A DNA stretch of 64,000 nt from contig NZ_CP041243.1 of the NCBI RefSeq assembly GCF_006547065.1, positions 186,001-250,000 on the forward strand. Reading direction: 5' to 3'. This DNA comes from Brevundimonas sp. M20. GTDB taxonomy: Bacteria > Pseudomonadota > Alphaproteobacteria > Caulobacterales > Caulobacteraceae. The notes under the pieces were generated by a model. That model was not told the origin of the DNA and searched no databases. It was given only the letters and a program-made list of their open reading frames with translations. Shown here piece by piece: positions 40,385 to 49,480 of the stretch; the first letter of the stretch is position 1; each line of letters starts with the position of its first letter. Position numbers and translations under genes: made by a program.

Positions 40385-41614
40385 CTAGATCTTGCTGAGG
40401 ATCAGCGTGCCGTTCGTTCCGCCGAAGCCGAACGAGTTGGACATGACGTGCTTCAGCGGGCCGTCGTGGCGCTTGCGCAGGATCGGCATGCCCTCGAACT
40501 CGGGATCGAGGTTCTCGATGTGGGCGCTTTCGGCGGCGAAGTCGTTGTCCATCATCAGCAGGCAGTAGATGGCCTCCTGGGCGCCCGCGGCGCCGAGCGA
40601 GTGCCCCGTCAGCGACTTGGTCGAGGAGATCATCGGCAGGTCGTCGCCGAAGACGTTGCGGACCGCGCCCATTTCCTTGCTGTCGCCGACGGGCGTCGAG
40701 GTGCCGTGCGGGTTCAGGTAGTCGATCTTCGGATTGCCGGCCATTTCCAGCGCGATCTTCATGCAGCGCTCGGCGCCCTCGCCCGAGGGCGCGACCATGT
40801 CGTAGCCGTCGGAGTTGGCGCCGTAGCCGGTGACTTCGGCATAGATCTTCGCGCCGCGCGCCACGGCGCGTTCGTACTCTTCCAGCACGACGATGCCGGC
40901 GCCGCCCGCGATGACGAAGCCGTCGCGATCCTTGTCATAGGCGCGGCTGGCCTTCGACGGATTGTCGTTGAAGTTCGAGGACATGGCGCCCATGGCGTCG
41001 AACATGTTCGACATGGACCAGTCGATGTCCTCGACGCCGCCGGCGAAGACCACGTCCTGCTTGCCCCAGGCGATCTGTTCGGCGCCCGCGCCGATGCAGT
41101 GGGCCGAGGTCGCGCAGGCCGAGCTGATCGAATAGTTGATGCCCTTGAGCTCGAACCAGGTCGCCAGAACGGCCGACGGGCCCGAGGCCATGGCCTTCGG
41201 CACGGCGAACGGCCCGATGCGCTTGGGAGAGCCTCTTTCAAGGGTGGTCTGGGCGGCTTGCAGGATAACCTGGGTCGAGGGGCCGCCTTCACCGACGATC
41301 AGGCCGATGCGGGGATCCTTGATCTCTTCCGGGGTCAGGCCGGAATCCTTCAGCGCCTCTTCAAAGGCGATGTGGCCCCAGGCGGTGCCGTTGGCCAGGA
41401 AGCGGGCGGCGCGACGGTCCACCAGCGGCGCCCAGTCCTCGGCGGTATGGCCCAGGGCCGGCGGCGCCCAGACCTGCGAGCGGAAACCGTGCGTGGCGTG
41501 GTCGGCGGCGTGCTGGACGCCCGATTTCGCATCGCGCAGCGACGCGGTGACCTCGGCGGCTCCGGTGCCGATGGAGGAGACAATGCCCAGCCCGGTGACG
41601 ACAACACGCCGCAT
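40385..41614 (-). CDS. fabB: Beta-ketoacyl-ACP synthase I
   Basis: FabB elongates unsaturated acyl-ACP. The 409 residues have the catalytic triad C167 (SACATSAHC), H303 (NPHGTSTP) and H338 (TGHSLGAAG), with K333. The fabA-fabB pairing marks the anaerobic-type route to unsaturated fatty acids. FabF-like length and motifs are similar, but linkage to fabA favours FabB. It begins 64 bp after fabA. Confidence 0.96.
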   Translation of the reverse strand: MRRVVVTGLGIVSSIGTGAAEVTASLRDAKSGVQHAADHATHGFRSQVWAPPALGHTAEDWAPLVDRRAARFLANGTAWGHIAFEEALKDSGLTPEEIKDPRIGLIVGEGGPSTQVILQAAQTTLERGSPKRIGPFAVPKAMASGPSAVLATWFELKGINYSISSACATSAHCIGAGAEQIAWGKQDVVFAGGVEDIDWSMSNMFDAMGAMSSNFNDNPSKASRAYDKDRDGFVIAGGAGIVVLEEYERAVARGAKIYAEVTGYGANSDGYDMVAPSGEGAERCMKIALEMAGNPKIDYLNPHGTSTPVGDSKEMGAVRNVFGDDLPMISSTKSLTGHSLGAAGAQEAIYCLLMMDNDFAAESAHIENLDPEFEGMPILRKRHDGPLKHVMSNSFGFGGTNGTLILSKI

Positions 41615-41678
41615 GGTGGAATCCTTCCGTAACTCATCAGTCGCCGCGTTATCCGCGGTCCGGGGGAATATAGGGGAC

Positions 41679-42209
41679 TTACTCGCCCGACGCTTCCACG
41701 CCGCCGAACAGGCCGACGCGCATGTCCGTGGCGGTATAGATAGGAACGCCGTCGGCCTCCATCACCCCGTCGGCGATACCCATGACCAGACGGCGATTGA
41801 TGACCCGCTTCAGATTGATCTTGTAGGTCACCTTCTTCACGTCGGGCTGGACCTGACCGGTGAACTTCACCTCGCCGACGCCGAGGGCGCGGCCGCGGCC
41901 GGGACCGCCGATCCAGCCGAGATAGAAGCCGACCAGCTGCCACATGGCGTCCAGGCCCAGGCAGCCGGGCATGACCGGGTCGCCGATGAAATGGCACTGG
42001 AAGAACCAGAGGTCCGGATGGATATCCAGCTCGGCCTCGACATAGCCCTTGCCGTGCTCGCCGCCGTCCGCGTTGATCTGGGTGATCCGGTCGAACATCA
42101 GCATCGGCGGGGCCGGGAGCTGGGCGTTGCCGGGACCGAACAGTTCGCCACGGCCCGAGGCCAGCAGGGCCTCATAATCGAACGACGACGGATATTTCAG
42201 CTCGGACAA
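41679..42209 (-). CDS. fabA: 3-hydroxydecanoyl-ACP dehydratase/isomerase FabA
   Basis: FabA dehydrates 3-hydroxydecanoyl-ACP and isomerises the trans-2 double bond to cis-3, committing chains to unsaturated fatty acids. The 176 residues contain active-site H73 ([11 protein letters not shown]) and D87 (GLDAMWQ). The start appears to be TTG at 42209: no in-frame ATG or GTG is visible in the bases just upstream and the N-terminus has the family length. It is the first gene of the fab set and borders the large non-coding block. Confidence 0.95.
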   Translation of the reverse strand: MSELKYPSSFDYEALLASGRGELFGPGNAQLPAPPMLMFDRITQINADGGEHGKGYVEAELDIHPDLWFFQCHFIGDPVMPGCLGLDAMWQLVGFYLGWIGGPGRGRALGVGEVKFTGQVQPDVKKVTYKINLKRVINRRLVMGIADGVMEADGVPIYTATDMRVGLFGGVEASGE

Positions 42210-42360
42210 AGACGTTCTCGTGGTGATGGGCGCAGCCTGCGCCCGGATGTTGCCGTCGGGTTACACGAGCCCGCATCAGGGCTCAACTTTTTAACGGAGA
42301 CGGAGGGTTTGCGGGGGCGTGGGGTTTCGGGTGTGGGGTGTGGGGTGCGGCACTCCTGCG

Positions 42361-42523
42361 CTCCCTCCCCGTCCCGGGGAGGGATGTCGGCGCGCAGCGA
42401 CGACAGGGTGGGGGCGGCTCGGCGACGAAAGCGCGGCTGTTTCGCCTTAGCCCTCCCCACCCGGCTTCGCACGCCCCCCCTTCCCCCTTGAGGGGGGGAG
42501 GGCCGGGGATGGGGGTGAGGGCC
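42361..42523. repeat. Inverted pair of REP-like repeats (doublet 1)
   Basis: The left unit 42361-42418 is a palindrome around CCCCGTCCCGGGG followed by CGGCGCGCAGCGACGACAGG and a G-rich GGCGGC end. The right unit, 42451-42523, is an inverted, diverged copy (palindrome arms CCCCCCC / GGGGGGG with a CTTGA loop). Before it, 42330-42350 has short tandem GTGTGGG words. No gene is seen here; the readable frames have no recognisable product. Confidence 0.6.
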
Positions 42524-42661
42524 CGATGATGAAGCATAGGGCGCAGGAGGAGAGGTCTACGGAGCCCTTCGAGGCTGTTCTGAAGCGCACAGCACGCACC
42601 CCCCCCCAACCCTCCCCCCTCCGCCAAACGGGAGGGCTTTGAAATGAGCCACGCGTCTTCG

Positions 42662-42763
42662 CCGCTTCGATGCGAAGCGGTGATGGGAAGGGCGCGGGAC
42701 GCCGGGCCTCGCCCGGTGTGTGGTGTTTTGTTTTACCGTTTCGACGAGAGCGACGTCCCGCGC
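42662..42763. other. Compact multi-hairpin non-coding element
   Basis: A perfect 8-bp hairpin (42662-42680, CCGCTTCG/CGAAGCGG) is followed by a perfect 10-bp closing stem GCGCGGGACG (42692-42701) / CGTCCCGCGC (42754-42763). Inside it are a hairpin CCGGGC-CTC-GCCCGG (42702-42716), a T/G-rich linker (A/C-rich on the other strand) and a small CGT-TTCG-ACG hairpin (42737-42746). The layout resembles a folded RNA, but there is no promoter or terminator evidence and strand is unknown. The surrounding 42524-43180 shows no supported gene. Confidence 0.4.
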
Positions 42764-43180
42764 GGCCGTTTTCCACACGCCCTCCGGCTGGCGGCCTTTG
42801 CATTAGGGCCTTGCCGGATCACCGCCGGGATCATTGCTGACCCCGACGCGGGGCGGACTTCGACCGTTCAGAGACGCCAGCGGTCCGCTTCCAACAGCGC
42901 GCGGCGAGCAAGCGGGCAGGATCCATCCATGCCCGACGAGGACCCCCGCGCTCTCCTTCGCGCGGGCTTCATCGCTCGGCCACAGCCCGCCGTCGTCGAG
43001 CAGCGTGGATCCGACGCCCTCCCCATCGACGGGATGCGGGTATTGTGAGGGCCGGGCTTCCTATGGCGGGAGAATGACGCTGGGGATTTGAAATCCGACG
43101 CAAGATCAGTGGCTTGGCGCGCCGGATTGCGCGGGCTGAACGTGAACTCCTCCGTATCTTTGAAGGATGGAGTGCGGCGC

Positions 43181-43384
43181 CTCACCTCTCCATCGCCCGC
43201 TTTAAGGCGATGGGGAGGACAGATCGCGCAGCGATCAGGAGGGGGCGGCGCAGGCGTTTGACGGTTGGCCGCCGACACCGGTGTTCGAGGCGTCTTCTGC
43301 CGACACCGAGCCGCCCTCTCCTGACCGTCGCTGCCGCGCCGGTCTGTCCTCTCCATTCGCTTGAGGGCGAATGGAGAGGTGAGG
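43181..43384. repeat. Inverted pair of REP-like repeats (doublet 2)
   Basis: The left unit, 43181-43249, and the right unit, 43310-43384 (complement), share CTCACCTCTCCAT, a palindrome, GGAGGACAGA, GCAGCGA, TCAGGAG and a GGCGGC end. Each contains its own hairpin. The 60-bp core between them has GCCGACACCG twice in direct orientation (around 43271 and 43299). Unit order and the GCAGCGAC core match doublet 1, so both belong to one REP-like family. The right end is eight bases from the SH3 gene stop. Confidence 0.65.
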
Positions 43385-43391
43385 CGGAAGT

Positions 43392-43967
43392 CTATCGCCG
43401 GTCGCGGGCGGCGCCGGCGGGGCGGTTGGCGTCGCACAGGGCCTGTTCCTGGGCGCCGAAGACGGCGGACTGCGGCACCCAGCCGCGGAGGCGGCGGACG
43501 CGGACCTCGCACCACTGGTCGACACAGGCGTCTATGGACACCAGGGACCTGGCCGAGAGACGGGCGCGGACCGGCGAGGCGCCGGAGCGCCCGGCGTGGA
43601 TGGGAATTTCCTCGTCGGTGGCGTTCATGACGCTGCGGCTGCTGGTCACGACGCTGCGGTGGACCCAGGCGACGGCGCCGTCGGGGTCGCAGATTTTCCG
43701 CCAGCCCTCGGTCTCGGCGACGACCTGAACCGGCAGGTTCGAGACCCGGTATTGCCAGAGGATGCGGTAGTCGAGGCCGGGGCCCTGACGGGCGAAGACC
43801 TTGCTCGATTTCAGCGACAGCCAGCGCGGCACGGGCTGGCCGCTGGGCGTCGGGCGCCCCCCGGGCATGGTGTTGGCGGCGCCCGCCAGCACCGCGCAGC
43901 CGATCACGCCCCCGATCAGGGCGATGCGCTTGAGACGATGAGCTTTGCCAGACACCGACAGGACCAT
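43392..43967 (-). CDS. Exported protein with two bacterial SH3 domains
   Basis: The 191-residue product begins with a basic region and a hydrophobic stretch (about 13-30) that acts as a signal peptide or anchor. Two SH3-like domains follow: residues about 48-105 (SKVFARQGPGLDYRILWQY, WVHRSVV) and 110-170 (ARLSARSLVSIDACVDQWCEVRV, GWVPQSAVFG). These usually bind peptidoglycan or proteins in the envelope. Start ATG at 43967 has no clear Shine-Dalgarno; GTG at 43955 is possible. It diverges from the dehydrogenase gene. Confidence 0.85.
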   Translation of the reverse strand: MVLSVSGKAHRLKRIALIGGVIGCAVLAGAANTMPGGRPTPSGQPVPRWLSLKSSKVFARQGPGLDYRILWQYRVSNLPVQVVAETEGWRKICDPDGAVAWVHRSVVTSSRSVMNATDEEIPIHAGRSGASPVRARLSARSLVSIDACVDQWCEVRVRRLRGWVPQSAVFGAQEQALCDANRPAGAARDRR

Positions 43968-43998
43968 TAAAGCCGGGATGAGAAATCGAAGGCTCCGA

Positions 43999-44985
43999 AT
44001 GTCCGCTCCCAGGCTTAAGGTCGTATTAACCAGACGCTTGCCCGACGCCGTGGAAACACGGATGCGCGAGCTGTTCGACGCCGAGCTGAACCTGACGGAT
44101 CGGCCGATGACCCGCGCCGAGCTGGAGGCGGCGGTGCAGCGGGCCGATGTGCTGTCGCCGACCATCACCGACATCATAGATGGTCCGTTGATCGCCAGGG
44201 CCGGGCCGCAGCTGAAGATGATCGCCAATTTCGGCGCGGGCGTGGACCATATCGACATCGACGCCGCCGTGGGCCGGGGTCTGATCGTGACCAATACGCC
44301 GGGGGTCCTGACAGAGGACACGGCCGATCTGGCCATGACGCTGATCCTGGCGGTCAGCCGCCGGATCGTCGAGGGCGCGCAGGTGATGCAGGAGGGCCGG
44401 TTCGAGGGCTGGAGCCCGACCTGGATGACCGGGCGCAAGCTGTGGGGCAAGCGGCTGGGCATCGTCGGCATGGGCCGGATCGGGCAGGCGCTGGCCCGCC
44501 GGGCGAAGGCGTTCGGGATGCAGGTCCACTATCATAACCGCAAGCCGGTCTCGCCGATGATCGCCGAGGAACTGGGCGCGACCTACTGGGACGATCTGGA
44601 CCAGATGCTGGCGCGGATGGACCTGATCTCGCTGAACAGCCCGGCGACGAAGGAGACCCATCACCTGTTGTCGGCCGAGCGGCTGGCGAAGCTGCGGCCC
44701 GAGGCCATTCTGATCAATACGGCGCGCGGTGAGCTGATCGACGAGGCGGCGCTGGCCGAGGCCGTGGCGCAGCGTCGCATCGCCGGGGTCGGGCTGGACG
44801 TCTTCGAGCACGAACCGAAGGTGCATCCGGGCCTGATCGGGCATCCGAACGTGGTGCTGCTGCCCCATCTCGGCTCGGCGACGATCGAGGCGCGTCAGGA
44901 CATGGGCGACCGGGTCATCGCCAACATCCAGACCTTCGCCAACGGACACCGCCCGCCGGACCGCGTCATTCCCGCGATGTTTTGA
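43999..44985 (+). CDS. D-2-hydroxyacid dehydrogenase (glyoxylate/hydroxypyruvate reductase-like)
   Basis: The 328 residues carry the NAD(P)-binding GMGRIGQALARR motif and the catalytic Arg (NTARGELID), Glu (DVFEHEP) and His (LLPHLGSAT) of the D-isomer-specific family, with ANFGAGVDHID typical of glyoxylate reductases. The second half of the coenzyme motif is followed by HNRKP, where basic residues suggest NADPH. GAAGG precedes the ATG at 43999; upstream in-frame ATGs add unlikely residues. Confidence 0.9.
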   Translation: MSAPRLKVVLTRRLPDAVETRMRELFDAELNLTDRPMTRAELEAAVQRADVLSPTITDIIDGPLIARAGPQLKMIANFGAGVDHIDIDAAVGRGLIVTNTPGVLTEDTADLAMTLILAVSRRIVEGAQVMQEGRFEGWSPTWMTGRKLWGKRLGIVGMGRIGQALARRAKAFGMQVHYHNRKPVSPMIAEELGATYWDDLDQMLARMDLISLNSPATKETHHLLSAERLAKLRPEAILINTARGELIDEAALAEAVAQRRIAGVGLDVFEHEPKVHPGLIGHPNVVLLPHLGSATIEARQDMGDRVIANIQTFANGHRPPDRVIPAMF

Positions 44986-45051
44986 TGGAACCCGGCTTGA
45001 CGGCGCAGCCCCGCTTGGGTTGTCTGCCCGCGCAAGTGTCGGGGGATTATC

Positions 45052-47088
45052 GTGAAATCGGGTTTGAGCAAGGCGGCGCGCGCGGCGTTGTCGCGACGGG
45101 GGCTGCTGGTCGGCGCGGGCGCGCTGGTGGGGGGACTGGCCACGCTTCCGTCCGGTATGGCGCGGGCGCAGGGCGCGGCGGGCGCTTATCCGCTGCAGGA
45201 GTTCTTCAAGCCCATCCGCTCGGTCGGGGCCGCGCTGTCGCCGAACGGCGACCGCATCGCTGTCGGTGAAAACCTCGGTACGGACGCCGCGCCCCTGAGC
45301 GCCGTCGACCTGCTGTCCGCCGCCGATCCTGAAGGGCAGCGCCGCCGGATCAGCCTGGGCGCCGTGCACATCACGGGTCTGGAATGGGCCAGCAATGATC
45401 GCGTGCTGGCGACCGTGATGATGAAGGGCGAGACCGGCTCCAGGTCGCGGGCGGGCTCGAACCTCCGCACCGAGAGCGTGGAGTTCTGGATGCGGCGGGT
45501 CGTGTCGATCCATGCCGACCGTGGCGACCCGGTGGTCCTGTTCGGCGACCAGCGCAACCAGATGCGCGGCACGTTCGACATGGGCCGGATCATCGACCTG
45601 CTGCCGGATGACGCCGACAACATTCTGATGGCGGCCTGGGACGGGGACGGCGTCCTGGCCCTGCATCGGGTCAATGTGAACACCGGAACGCCGACCCGGC
45701 TGGAGCGGGGCGCATCGGGCACCTACACCTGGCGCACGGTCAACGGCGTCCCGGTGATGCGTCACGACATCAACACTCGCGGCACGATGGAGACCGTCAT
45801 GGTCCGCGCGCCGGGTGAGGCCGAGTGGCGGATGGCCCGCCGAACGCGTGTCCGGGACGCGCCGGACTTCTCGTGGGTGGGACCGTCGGACCGCCCCGGC
45901 GTGGTGCTGGTCAGGGCGCGGCTGGACACCGAGGACGTGATCAGCGTGCGCGAGATGGATCTGGCGACAACGGCGCTGGGCGCCCCGTTGAACAGCCGTC
46001 CGGGCAGGGACGCGCTTTACGGCCTCAAGGATTCCGCCGGACGCTATCTGGGGGCCGCCTACTACGGCGAGCGGCTGGAGTACGAGTTCGCCGAGCCGGC
46101 GCTGGTCCCGCATCATCGCGCGCTCAACCGGTTCTTCGACAACAGCTGCGACGTCGCCCTGACGGACGTGGATCGGGCCCGCAACCGCTTCATCGCCTAT
46201 GTGAACGGACCGAACGAGCCGGGCGCCTGGTTCTTCTATGACAAGGACGCGCGGCTGATCGTCAATGTGGCGCAGGCGCGCGCGCTGGAGACGGATCGGC
46301 TGGGCGTCGGCGAGGTGCTGCAGGTCCCGACCCGCGATGGTCAGACCATCGAAGCCTATCTGCTGGCGCCGCCCGGCGGGGCGCCGGGGCCGCTGATCGT
46401 CCTGCCGCATGGCGGGCCCGAGGTGCGGGACTACCCCAGCTGGGATCGACAGGCACAGGTGCTGGCGGCGCAGGGCTGGTGGGTGCTGCGCCCCAATTTC
46501 CGGGGGTCCGGCGGTTATGGTCAGGCCTTCGCAGAACAGGGCTGGACCCGGTGGGGGACGCGGATGCAGGACGATGTCGAGGACGCCGTCGCCCACGCCA
46601 TCAGCCTCAAGGGGCTGGACGCCTCACGGATCGGCATCATGGGCACCAGCTACGGCGGCTATGCGGCCCTGATGGGGGCGCTGAAGCGACCCGACCTGTA
46701 CAAGGCCGCCATCGGCATCTGCGGCGTCTATGACCTGCCTGAGATGCTGGCGTGGGAGGAGCGGCAGGACGACTCGGCTGACAAGCTGGCCTACCAGTTC
46801 TGGACCAAGCGTATCGGCGACCGCACCCGGGACGGCGCGGCGCTGCAGGCGGCCTCGCCCAGCCGCCGGGCGGCCGAAATCAACTGTCCAGTGCTTCTGG
46901 TTCACGGGGCTGATGACGGCATTGTTCCGTTCATCCAGTCCCGGCGCATGCGGGACGCCCTGCGTTCGGCGGGCAAGAGCGTGGAGCTGATCGAGATCGC
47001 CGACTTCGGTCACGCCGACTGGGAGGACGCCCGGGAGCAGGACCTCATGACCCGCTACGTCGCCCTGTTCCGGCGCGCCTTCGCCTGA
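45052..47088 (+). CDS. S9 family (prolyl oligopeptidase-like) exported peptidase
   Basis: The 678-residue protein starts at GTG 45052 behind GGGGGA. The N-terminus has SRRGLLVGAGALVGG, a twin-arginine-like signal, with cleavage near ARAQ. Residues about 50-400 should form the beta-propeller; the C-terminal alpha/beta-hydrolase domain has S533 (GTSYGGY), D622 (HGADDGIVP) and H654 (FGHADWED). Such enzymes cleave oligopeptides, here probably in the periplasm. It is 66 bp after the dehydrogenase gene. Confidence 0.92.
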   Translation: MKSGLSKAARAALSRRGLLVGAGALVGGLATLPSGMARAQGAAGAYPLQEFFKPIRSVGAALSPNGDRIAVGENLGTDAAPLSAVDLLSAADPEGQRRRISLGAVHITGLEWASNDRVLATVMMKGETGSRSRAGSNLRTESVEFWMRRVVSIHADRGDPVVLFGDQRNQMRGTFDMGRIIDLLPDDADNILMAAWDGDGVLALHRVNVNTGTPTRLERGASGTYTWRTVNGVPVMRHDINTRGTMETVMVRAPGEAEWRMARRTRVRDAPDFSWVGPSDRPGVVLVRARLDTEDVISVREMDLATTALGAPLNSRPGRDALYGLKDSAGRYLGAAYYGERLEYEFAEPALVPHHRALNRFFDNSCDVALTDVDRARNRFIAYVNGPNEPGAWFFYDKDARLIVNVAQARALETDRLGVGEVLQVPTRDGQTIEAYLLAPPGGAPGPLIVLPHGGPEVRDYPSWDRQAQVLAAQGWWVLRPNFRGSGGYGQAFAEQGWTRWGTRMQDDVEDAVAHAISLKGLDASRIGIMGTSYGGYAALMGALKRPDLYKAAIGICGVYDLPEMLAWEERQDDSADKLAYQFWTKRIGDRTRDGAALQAASPSRRAAEINCPVLLVHGADDGIVPFIQSRRMRDALRSAGKSVELIEIADFGHADWEDAREQDLMTRYVALFRRAFA

Positions 47089-47107
47089 ACCATCCCGGAG
47101 CTGAGCC

Positions 47108-47869
47108 TCAGGCCGAGGCGGCGCCCGCGTCCTGAGCGCCGCAGATGGGGCACTCCGGGTCGGGGGCGACGCGGACGGTTCGCGCCGTTCCCGCCAGTCC
47201 GTCGTAGAGCAGAAGGCGGCCTGACAAGGGCTCGCCGGCCCCGGTGATCAGCTTGATCGCCTCCAGCGCGGCCATGGCTCCCACGACGCCGGCCAGGGCG
47301 CCGATGACGCCGACCCGGCTGCAGGTCTCGGCGTCAGGCGGGCTGTCGGGCACCATGCAGCGATAGCAGGGCTGGCCGCTGAAGACGCCGACCTGCCCGT
47401 TCCAGCGACCGAGCGCTCCGGACACCAGCGGGACGCCGTGGCTGACGCAGGCTGCGTTGACGCAGAAGCGGGTGGCGAAATCGTCCGTACCGTCGATGAC
47501 GACATCGCAGTCCTCGATCAGGGCGGCGGCGTTGTCGGCGGTCAGGCGTTCGGGGCGGGGCTCCAGACCGACGTGGGGATTGAGGGCGGCCAGGGTCTCC
47601 GAGCCCGCGATGACCTTGGCGCGGCCGATATCGGCGCTGTCGAAGACGATCTGGCGCTGGAGATTGGACAGGGCGACGACGTCGTCGTCGATCAGACGCA
47701 GGGTTCCGACGCCTGCGGCGGCCAGATACAGGGCCGCGGGCGCGCCGACACCGCCCAGACCGATCAGGCCGACGCGCCCGGCCTTCAGTCGCTGCTGGCC
47801 GGGCCCGCCGACGTCGGACAGCACCAGATGGCGGGCGTAGCGCTCGATTTCGTCTTCGGAAAAGCTCAC
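47108..47869 (-). CDS. moeB: MoeB/ThiF family adenylyltransferase
   Basis: This E1-like enzyme adenylates the C-terminal Gly-Gly of MoaD or ThiS. The 253 residues have GLGGVG (37-42), the R-x-x-Q-R-Q-type element SNLQRQIVF (68-76), D127 region DGTDDFATR, zinc cysteines C168, C171, C240 and C243, and C183 at the thioester position. Length and the full zinc site favour MoeB; no molybdopterin or thiamin gene is adjacent, so ThiF cannot be excluded. Confidence 0.88.
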   Translation of the reverse strand: MSFSEDEIERYARHLVLSDVGGPGQQRLKAGRVGLIGLGGVGAPAALYLAAAGVGTLRLIDDDVVALSNLQRQIVFDSADIGRAKVIAGSETLAALNPHVGLEPRPERLTADNAAALIEDCDVVIDGTDDFATRFCVNAACVSHGVPLVSGALGRWNGQVGVFSGQPCYRCMVPDSPPDAETCSRVGVIGALAGVVGAMAALEAIKLITGAGEPLSGRLLLYDGLAGTARTVRVAPDPECPICGAQDAGAASA

Positions 47870-47908
47870 CCGCCCCAGTTAGGCGTTGAGGCGGCCGAGG
47901 TCACGCCC

Positions 47909-48298
47909 TCAGGCGGCGTATTTGAAGTCCAGCATGGCTTCGGCCTCATTGGCCGTGAGGCGCGAAATCTCCACGACGCCGATCCGCTCCAGCAGGGCGC
48001 GGGGGTCGGGGCAGACGCTGATGGCGTCGGGAAGCATGCGGCTGGAGATCGGGGTGTCGACCAGAACCCGCAGGCCGGTGTGGCGGCGGTCGGCCAGGAG
48101 ACGGAGCATCAGACGATCCAGATCCGCGCGGCGGCCCTCCATCGCCTGAACGATATGGCCACGGTGGAACATGACGGCAGCGGTGATCCCGTCGCGACGG
48201 TTGTTTGCTTCCGACGCGCCGAGGATATGAGCGAGAGTCAGGGTTGAGACTCCCGTCGCGCCGACCGCCTCACTGGCGTAAATCACACGATGCAGCAC
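47909..48298 (-). CDS. BLUF domain blue-light photoreceptor
   Basis: The 129-residue protein is one BLUF domain plus a short C-terminal helix. The flavin-pocket residues are present: Y7 (HRVIYAS), N32/N33 (SEANNRRDGITA) and Q51 (IVQAMEG), close to the family numbering Y8/N32/Q50. Such short BLUF proteins signal through partner proteins; none is identifiable. The start is GTG at 48298. A 20-bp palindrome lies 41-60 bases upstream. Confidence 0.92.
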   Translation of the reverse strand: MLHRVIYASEAVGATGVSTLTLAHILGASEANNRRDGITAAVMFHRGHIVQAMEGRRADLDRLMLRLLADRRHTGLRVLVDTPISSRMLPDAISVCPDPRALLERIGVVEISRLTANEAEAMLDFKYAA

Positions 48299-48338
48299 GA
48301 TCTGACCCCAAAATTATCGCCCCAAGGGCCTAATCTAG

Positions 48339-48358
48339 CAATGTAACGGGTTACATTG
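48339..48358. promoter_or_regulatory. Perfect palindromic operator candidate between BLUF gene and hslV
   Basis: CAATGTAAC (48339-48347), two central G bases, then GTTACATTG (48350-48358). The perfect 9+9 symmetry resembles a dimer-binding operator of TetR or similar type. It lies in the 141-bp divergent gap, 41 bases before the BLUF start and 81 before hslV. Confidence 0.55.
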
Positions 48359-48439
48359 GTCGTATTGTGGCGTTTGCGTATCATTGAAATCCCACGAGAT
48401 TCCCTTGCCGCGCCCCATTTCGGTCTCCATCTGGAAGAA

Positions 48440-48997
48440 ATGACGAACACCACATCCTCATTCCCCGATTGGCACGGCACAACGATCCTTGCGGTACGTA
48501 AGGATGGGCGCACCGTTATCGCCGGCGACGGCCAGGTCTCGATGGGGCCGACCATCGTCAAGGGCGCGGCCCGCAAGGTGCGGACCCTGGCCGGCGGCAA
48601 GGTGCTGGCGGGTTTCGCCGGCGCGACGGCCGACGCCTTCACCCTCATTGAGCGGCTGGAAGCCAAGCTGGAGCAGTATCCGGACCAGTTGGCCCGCGCC
48701 TGCGTGGATCTGGCCAAGGACTGGCGGACCGACCGCTATCTGCGTCGACTGGAGGCCATGCTGCTGGTGGCCGACCGGAATTCGATCTTCACCGTCACCG
48801 GCGTCGGCGATGTGTTGGAGCCGGAGCACGGCGTGGCGGCGGTCGGCTCGGGCGGAAACTACGCCCTGTCGGCGGCCCGCGCCCTGATCGAGAATACGGA
48901 CATGGACGCCGAGACCATCGCCCGCCGGTCCATGGCCATCGCGGCGGAAATCTGCGTCTACACCAACGGGAACCTGACGGTGGAGACGCTGGAGTAG
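48440..48997 (+). CDS. hslV: ATP-dependent protease subunit HslV
   Basis: HslV is the threonine peptidase of the HslVU complex. The start at 48440 has GGAAG upstream and gives 185 residues; a longer reading to 48356 is unlikely. The catalytic Thr is T14 in [12 protein letters not shown], so a 13-residue propeptide must be removed, as is known for Caulobacter-type HslV. CCCCATTT at 48413-48420 resembles a sigma-32 -10 element, but I see no fitting -35. Confidence 0.96.
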   Translation: MTNTTSSFPDWHGTTILAVRKDGRTVIAGDGQVSMGPTIVKGAARKVRTLAGGKVLAGFAGATADAFTLIERLEAKLEQYPDQLARACVDLAKDWRTDRYLRRLEAMLLVADRNSIFTVTGVGDVLEPEHGVAAVGSGGNYALSAARALIENTDMDAETIARRSMAIAAEICVYTNGNLTVETLE

Positions 48998-49000
48998 GGG

Positions 49001-49480
49001 TCAGGCATCGAACCAGATGACGACACGGCTTAGATAGCCTCCGCGCTCCAGCTCCTTCATCGCTCCCGCAACAGCGAGATACTCCACGCCAGCTCCGTAG
49101 GGCGCCGGCGCCTCGATGGCTGACGACCACTCGCTCAGGGTGAGCCATGTAAAACCGAAGAAGTCCGGATCCAGAATCCGGTTTGGCTCAACCCACTGTG
49201 TTTGCCCGTCAGCAATCCACTTTTCGGCTTCCGCTCGACTGCACCAGCCTTGGTGTTCGGCCATATCATCGGCGACCCAGAGATGGCAGGCCTTGTCGGC
49301 GGAATAGCCGAGGCCGGGAGGGAGACCACGCGCGGGGAACACGGCCTCGACCCCTTGAATTCCGGCGATACGGCCAAAGGCGTCCCGGTCCCGCGGTAGA
49401 TCGAACTGGGCGACGCTCTGCCAGCCAGCGTCGTCGTCACGCCACCGCGCTTCGACAAAACAATGGATGTCCACGCCCAT
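49001..49480 (-). CDS. Hypothetical protein between hslV and hslU
   Basis: I do not recognise a function for this 159-residue protein. It starts MGVDIHCFVEARW, a pattern (M-G-x-D-I-H) seen in scattered hypothetical bacterial and phage proteins. There is no signal peptide. It runs opposite to hslV and hslU, ends four bases from the hslV stop and shows slightly lower GC and less strict third-position bias than its neighbours, compatible with insertion by transfer. Confidence 0.75.
   Translation of the reverse strand: MGVDIHCFVEARWRDDDAGWQSVAQFDLPRDRDAFGRIAGIQGVEAVFPARGLPPGLGYSADKACHLWVADDMAEHQGWCSRAEAEKWIADGQTQWVEPNRILDPDFFGFTWLTLSEWSSAIEAPAPYGAGVEYLAVAGAMKELERGGYLSRVVIWFDA

Noticed and set aside
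42330..42350. CRISPR-like or tandem array
   Set aside because: Only a few short GTGTGGG words; no regular spacers and no cas genes anywhere in the window.
42283..43091. Several open frames of 60-135 codons in the repeat block
   Set aside because: They read through REP-like repeats and hairpins, give Arg/Pro/Ser-rich text without domains and occur in several frames of the same DNA.
48413..48420. Sigma-32 heat-shock promoter for hslV
   Set aside because: CCCCATTT fits the -10 element, but no CTTGAA-like -35 lies at the right distance, so it is only mentioned in the hslV entry.
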